A program made the translations under genes and the position numbers. Shown here in pieces: positions 6,399-9,016 of a stretch of DNA of 9,016 nucleotides; position 1 is the first letter of the stretch, and every line of letters starts with the position of its first letter. Where the stretch lies: the NCBI GenBank assembly GCA_024639625.1, contig JAHEIA010000091.1, forward strand, positions 1 to 9,016. The letters run 5' to 3'. Source of the DNA: Chromatiales bacterium. GTDB taxonomy: Bacteria; Pseudomonadota; Gammaproteobacteria; Chromatiales; Chromatiaceae. The notes under the pieces were generated by a model. The model worked only from the letters and a program-made list of their open reading frames with translations, was not told the DNA's origin and made no database searches.

Positions 6399-6426
6399 TT
6401 GCCATTGCCTCCTCGCCTCGTATGAT
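6399..6426 (+). promoter_or_regulatory. Sigma-70-type promoter for the GFA gene
   Basis: TTGCCA (6399-6404) is followed after 16 bases by TATGAT (6421-6426); each differs from the consensus by one base. A start of transcription around 6433 would give a leader of about 30 bases before the ATG at 6464. The promoter lies in the divergent gap between the DUF6489 and GFA genes. No operator palindrome was seen beside it. Confidence 0.6.
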
Positions 6427-6463
6427 GAGCCTTGGCATCCTAACCGTCAGGAGGCGGCGGCTC

Positions 6464-6823
6464 ATGATCAGAACCTATCGCGGCAGTTGCCACTGTGGCA
6501 AGGTCCGATTCGAGTTTACGACCCAACCGATCGAAAAGGGACTGCGCTGCAACTGCTCGCTGTGCATCCGCAAAGGCGCGATGATGACTCCGCTAACCAT
6601 CCCACCGGAGAACTTCCGGCTGCTGACCGGTGGGCCGGATCTGCGACTGTATCAGTTCGGGGAAAAGACCGCCCGCCATTATTTTTGCGCGCACTGCGGA
6701 GTCTATCCGTTCCACCAACCCGCCCGGGCACCTACTCACTACCGCGCCAATCTCGGCTGTCTCGAAGGTGTCGATCCGAGCCGATTGGAAGCGGATCTGT
6801 TCGATGGCAGGCATCTACTGTAA
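6464..6823 (+). CDS. GFA family zinc-binding protein (glutathione-dependent formaldehyde-activating type)
   Basis: The 119-residue product follows the GFA pattern. CHC at 9-11 in GSCHCGKVRF and CAHC at 75-78 form the structural zinc site in family members. CNCSLC at 29-34 (Cys29, Cys31, Cys34) is the second, catalytic-type zinc site. The Phe84-His85 region and the closing ANLGCLEGVDP also fit. Family founders condense formaldehyde with glutathione, but most short GFA proteins have unproven substrates, so no exact reaction is assigned. Start 6464 is chosen because AGGAG (6449-6453) stands in front of it and because the in-frame ATG at 6422 lies inside the -10 box of the promoter. It is divergent from the DUF6489 gene and is followed after 103 bases by the pentapeptide gene. 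Confidence 0.85.
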   Translation: MIRTYRGSCHCGKVRFEFTTQPIEKGLRCNCSLCIRKGAMMTPLTIPPENFRLLTGGPDLRLYQFGEKTARHYFCAHCGVYPFHQPARAPTHYRANLGCLEGVDPSRLEADLFDGRHLL

Positions 6824-6865
6824 GGCGGGTCGATCCTCGCCCAGCGGTCGCGCACGGAGCGGACC

Positions 6866-6876
6866 TATACTATAGT
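6866..6876 (+). promoter_or_regulatory. Possible -10 element for the pentapeptide gene
   Basis: TATACT (6866-6871) and the overlapping TATAGT (6871-6876) are AT-rich boxes in an otherwise GC-rich gap, about 50 bases before the pentapeptide ATG. No matching -35 hexamer was seen at 16-18 bases, so this may be an extended or activated promoter, or chance. Confidence is low. Confidence 0.35.
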
Positions 6877-6926
6877 CTTAACTCCGTTCCGACATCTTGC
6901 GACAAACGAAAAAAAGGGCAGCAGCA

Positions 6927-7778
6927 ATGGTCGAGATCAAACACAAAGACACCGGGGAGATCTTGCTCAGCACCGAGTCTGAGAGCCTCGCGGGGATGGA
7001 CATCAATCACTACCATCTACAGGGCGCCGATCTTCGCGGCATGGACCTGCGGGAAGCCAACCTGCAGGGATCGACGCTTACTGATGCTGACCTGGAAGGG
7101 GCCGACCTGGAAGGCGCCAACCTGAAGAACGCGATCCTGCGCGGGGCCAATCTGAAAGGCACCGACCTTGATGGCGCCACCTTCGGTGACGGTGTGGCCG
7201 GAAACGCGGCCGATCTCGCACAATGCTGCCTGCAAGACGCGCGTGTCACCTCCTGTGACATGCAGTTCGTCGACCTCCGCGGGGCCGACCTTTCGAAAGC
7301 GACCCTGTCCCGTTCCGACTTGCACAATGCCCGCCTGGAGAACGCCAACCTGCGTGAGGCGATTGTCGGCTCGGCCCTCTTGATCGACGCTGACTTGCGC
7401 GGCGCCGATCTTACCGGCGCCTATCTCTGCAATGTCCACCTCAATGCGGCCAATATGACGGGTGCCCGGCTCGACGGGGCGAAGCTCGGTGGCGAAGACT
7501 GCATTCCGGCGATCATGAACCGGGCACATATGGCCGGCGCAAGTCTCAAGGGGGCGAATCTCTCGGGGGCTTCGCTGCTGCGGGCGGATCTTTCGAATGC
7601 GAATCTGGCCAATGCGGACCTGAGTGAAGCCAACCTGAGCGGTGCTATCCTGCGCAAGGCAAACCTCGCCGGGGCCAACTTCGAAGACGTGGATCTGACG
7701 ACCGTCACCGTAACCCTGGCCAACCTGTCAGCGGCCAAGAACGTGTATCTCAAGTACCCGAAGCTGGACGCAAGATAA
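6927..7778 (+). CDS. Pentapeptide-repeat protein
   Basis: The 283-residue product is built of A(D/N)LxG-type repeats that form a right-handed four-sided beta helix. After a short leader (1-30, MVEIKHKDTG then ESLAGMDI) there are three blocks: about 31-86, about 112-186 and about 197-268. They are separated by irregular segments, 87-111 (with Cys100, Cys101 and Cys110) and 187-196 (with Cys192). A C-terminal KNVYLKYPKLDAR closes the helix. There is no signal peptide, so it is probably cytoplasmic. Members of the superfamily mimic DNA (Qnr/MfpA-type) or have unknown roles; nothing here identifies a target. The ATG at 6927 has AAAAAGGG about 8 bases before it. A TTG at 6897 would add ten residues (MRQTKKRAAA) and is less likely. 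Transcription may start at the 6866-6876 box or read through from the GFA gene. Confidence 0.9.
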   Translation: MVEIKHKDTGEILLSTESESLAGMDINHYHLQGADLRGMDLREANLQGSTLTDADLEGADLEGANLKNAILRGANLKGTDLDGATFGDGVAGNAADLAQCCLQDARVTSCDMQFVDLRGADLSKATLSRSDLHNARLENANLREAIVGSALLIDADLRGADLTGAYLCNVHLNAANMTGARLDGAKLGGEDCIPAIMNRAHMAGASLKGANLSGASLLRADLSNANLANADLSEANLSGAILRKANLAGANFEDVDLTTVTVTLANLSAAKNVYLKYPKLDAR

Positions 7779-7805
7779 TCGCCAGCGGGCAAGCCGGCTC
7801 CAGCC
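7779..7805. repeat. REP-like palindromic element
   Basis: On the minus strand the bases read GGAGCCGGCTTGCCCGCTGG, close to the extragenic REP palindromes common in many gammaproteobacteria (GGAGCCGGCTTGCC-type). GCCGGC can pair with GCTGGC around the TTGCCC loop, with one G-T pair. It begins immediately after the pentapeptide stop codon, a typical REP location. Only one copy is seen here, so the assignment rests on resemblance. Confidence 0.4.
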
Positions 7806-7820
7806 TCTAGAAAGACATGG

Positions 7821-7837
7821 GGGCCCGTCCAGGGCCC
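7821..7837 (+). other. GGGCCC hairpin
   Basis: GGGCCC (7821-7826) and an identical palindromic copy (7832-7837) flank a 5-base loop GTCCA. The stem is strong, but there is no U-tract after it, so it does not look like an intrinsic terminator on either strand. It may help end the pentapeptide transcript or may be chance in GC-rich DNA. Confidence 0.3.
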
Positions 7838-8137
7838 GGAGTTGCCGTGGGGGGCCGCGCTAGGCTTGCCCTCGATGGGTCCTGGCGCGAGCCGGACGTC
7901 TATTGTTTGAAAACTCACGGTACGGATCTGCCTCCATAGGCCGAGCTCTATTCCGCCGTCTTCTTGCGTCGCCTGCCCTTGGAGCGAGAGCCGGAGTGGA
8001 GACGCGAACCCCAGCGCGCATGGTCTTACCCTAGCGCGGCCGAGACCCGCACCCTGCGAGCAGCACTGGTGGCAGGAAGCGCCGCACGGCACTCCCCGGA
8101 GCGAACCCCTGGGGTAAACGGGCCACGGCGGAAGTCT

Positions 8138-8166
8138 GAGACAAATGTCGGGCAAAACGGATAAAC
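8138..8166 (+). promoter_or_regulatory. Weak promoter candidate for the glycosyltransferase gene
   Basis: GAGACA (8138-8143) followed at 16-17 bases by GATAAA or ATAAAC (8160-8166) gives partial matches to the -35 and -10 hexamers, about 80 bases before the ATG at 8246. It is the best-spaced pair I found in this gap, but each box matches at only about four positions. Confidence 0.25.
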
Positions 8167-8199
8167 TGCAGCCCTATGCCTTCAGCCCCATTCCATTGC

Positions 8200-8225
8200 G
8201 TTCCGCGGCCTGGAAACCACGGAAC
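8200..8225 (+). other. Small leader hairpin before the glycosyltransferase start
   Basis: GTTCCG (8200-8205) is complementary to CGGAAC (8220-8225), with a 14-base loop. The structure ends about 20 bases before the ATG and would lie in the leader of any transcript starting near 8170. It does not cover the weak ribosome site (TAGG, 8233-8236). Confidence 0.25.
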
Positions 8226-8245
8226 CGACGCCTAGGTACGGCACC

Positions 8246-9016
8246 ATGTCCATTCGTCGTCAAGAGGGTCTCTTGCTGTTGCTGGCGGTTCTGGTTGCAC
8301 TAGTTACCCTATTTTGGCATATCGGCTCCTATCCTCTGATCCAGCCGGACGAAGGACGAAACGCAGAGGTTGCGCGCGAGATGTTGGACACCGGGGCCTG
8401 GCTGGTTCCGCTGTACAATGGGATGGCCTATCTCGATAAGCCGGCCTTCTATTTCCGCACGGTCGCCACTGCATTCGCCCTGCTCGGCGAATCGGAAACC
8501 TCAGCGCGGCTCTCCTCCGCCCTATTCGCCAGCGCACTGCTGGCGATGGTCTACGCCTTCTGCCGCCGGGAGTACGATCGGCGCACCGCGGCTCTGGCAT
8601 TGTTGGTCACCGCCAGCGCACCGCTCTTCCTGGCGTTCGCGCGCATCGTGATCTTCGATATGACACTCGCGTTCTTCGTCAGCGCGGCGATCTTTTCCAG
8701 TTACCTCGCGGAGGCCGATGGCGGTGGGCAGAGGCGCAAATGGTACGCTGTCGCCGCTGCCTGCGGTGCTGTAGCGACGCTCGTCAAGGGGCCTGTGGGT
8801 TTCCTCCTGCCAATTCTGGTAATGGTCGCGTTCAATCTGCTCGACCGGCGCCGAGGTTGGGTCAAATTCGCCTTCGCCCCACGCAATTTCCTGATATTCC
8901 TCGCCATCGTCCTTCCGTGGTTTATCGGCGTCAGCCTGCAGCGCCCGGATTTTCCCTATTATGGTCTGGTCAAGGAATCGTTGGAGCGCTTCACCAGCGA
9001 CGAGTTTCGCCGCAGC
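8246..9016 (+). CDS. ArnT/PMT-family (GT39-like) glycosyltransferase, N-terminal part
   Basis: The frame is open from the ATG at 8246 to the window end (257 residues visible, 3' end missing; the family usually exceeds 450). It begins with a membrane helix (about 8-28) followed by a periplasmic loop with Asp35-Glu36 in QPDEGRNAEVAREML, the acidic motif of this family, and DKPAFYF at 64-70. Further membrane helices are predicted at about 75-105, 114-134, 136-155, 167-182, 184-199 and 213-231. Such enzymes move a sugar from an undecaprenyl or dolichyl phosphate carrier to lipid A, protein or another acceptor at the outer face of the inner membrane. The visible part does not distinguish aminoarabinose transfer (ArnT) from other sugars, so no gene symbol is given. 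The in-frame stop at 8162-8164 and lack of other starts favour 8246, although its ribosome site (TAGG, 8233-8236) is weak. Confidence 0.88.
   Translation, partial: MSIRRQEGLLLLLAVLVALVTLFWHIGSYPLIQPDEGRNAEVAREMLDTGAWLVPLYNGMAYLDKPAFYFRTVATAFALLGESETSARLSSALFASALLAMVYAFCRREYDRRTAALALLVTASAPLFLAFARIVIFDMTLAFFVSAAIFSSYLAEADGGGQRRKWYAVAAACGAVATLVKGPVGFLLPILVMVAFNLLDRRRGWVKFAFAPRNFLIFLAIVLPWFIGVSLQRPDFPYYGLVKESLERFTSDEFRRS

Larger units (their letters stand above)
7779..8245. other. Intergenic region without a convincing gene
   Basis: About 467 bases separate the pentapeptide gene from the glycosyltransferase gene. The only sizeable open frame runs on the minus strand (8155 down into the pentapeptide gene). 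Its product is arginine/proline-rich and lacks a family signature, so it looks like a shadow. The region holds a REP-like palindrome (7781-7798), a GGGCCC hairpin (7821-7837), a weak promoter candidate (8138-8166) and a small hairpin before the next ATG (8200-8225). I see nothing else. Confidence 0.6.

Noticed and set aside
6422..6463. Longer start for the GFA protein at 6422
   Set aside because: The ATG lies inside the -10 box TATGAT of the promoter, while 6464 has its own AGGAG site and begins at the conserved domain.
7948..8035. Short minus-strand reading frame ending in a basic tail (KGRRRKKTAE, TAG)
   Set aside because: It looks like a protein C-terminus, but an in-frame stop closes it within about 25 codons and there is no start; at most a gene remnant.
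7421..8155. Minus-strand open frame over the end of the pentapeptide gene and the intergenic region
   Set aside because: It covers repeat-coding DNA in antisense, and the part outside the gene has no recognisable motif or ribosome site.

Overview
The window is high-GC, densely coded DNA. The gene families present (YcfJ-type surface protein, DUF6489 protein, GFA protein, ArnT-like glycosyltransferase, outer-membrane lipoproteins, family 1 lytic transglycosylase) point to a Gram-negative proteobacterium, most likely a gammaproteobacterium. The species cannot be named from the sequence. No IS element, integrase, tRNA, rRNA or CRISPR array was seen.

Region 1 (2-6003, + strand) is a tight run of eight genes, the first cut by the window edge. 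Gaps are at most 24 bases, and four junctions are 4-base stop/start overlaps, so it reads as one operon. In order it encodes: (1) the C-terminal part of an unrecognised helical protein; (2) a cysteine-rich lipoprotein; (3) a four-helix membrane protein with the channel-helix signatures of the MotA/TolQ/ExbB family; (4) a single-pass protein with an ExbD/TolR/MotB-type Asp at its membrane helix, a long coiled coil and an unfamiliar C-terminal domain; (5) a large lipoprotein with a CsgG/FlgO-like front and a DUF4384-like end; (6) an anchored protein with a SPOR-like C-terminus; (7) an exported lytic transglycosylase with its own SPOR-like tail; (8) a small exported protein matching the C-terminal domain of YcfJ-type proteins without the glycine zipper. 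Together they suggest an ion-driven stator pair coupled through the periplasm to outer-membrane lipoproteins and peptidoglycan cleavage. It is analogous to Tol-Pal, Exb or Mot but lacks Pal, OmpA, TonB and TolA parts. The machine as a whole is inferred. It is the best candidate here for an undescribed system.

Region 2 (6004-7778) holds ordinary accessory genes: a DUF6489 protein on the - strand, then a GFA-type zinc protein diverging from it behind a good sigma-70 promoter, then a 283-residue pentapeptide-repeat protein.

Region 3 (7779-8245) is about 470 bases without a convincing gene. It has a REP-like palindrome just after the pentapeptide gene, another hairpin, and a weak promoter candidate. 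Region 4 (8246-9016) is the start of an ArnT/PMT-family lipid-linked-sugar glycosyltransferase, cut by the window end.
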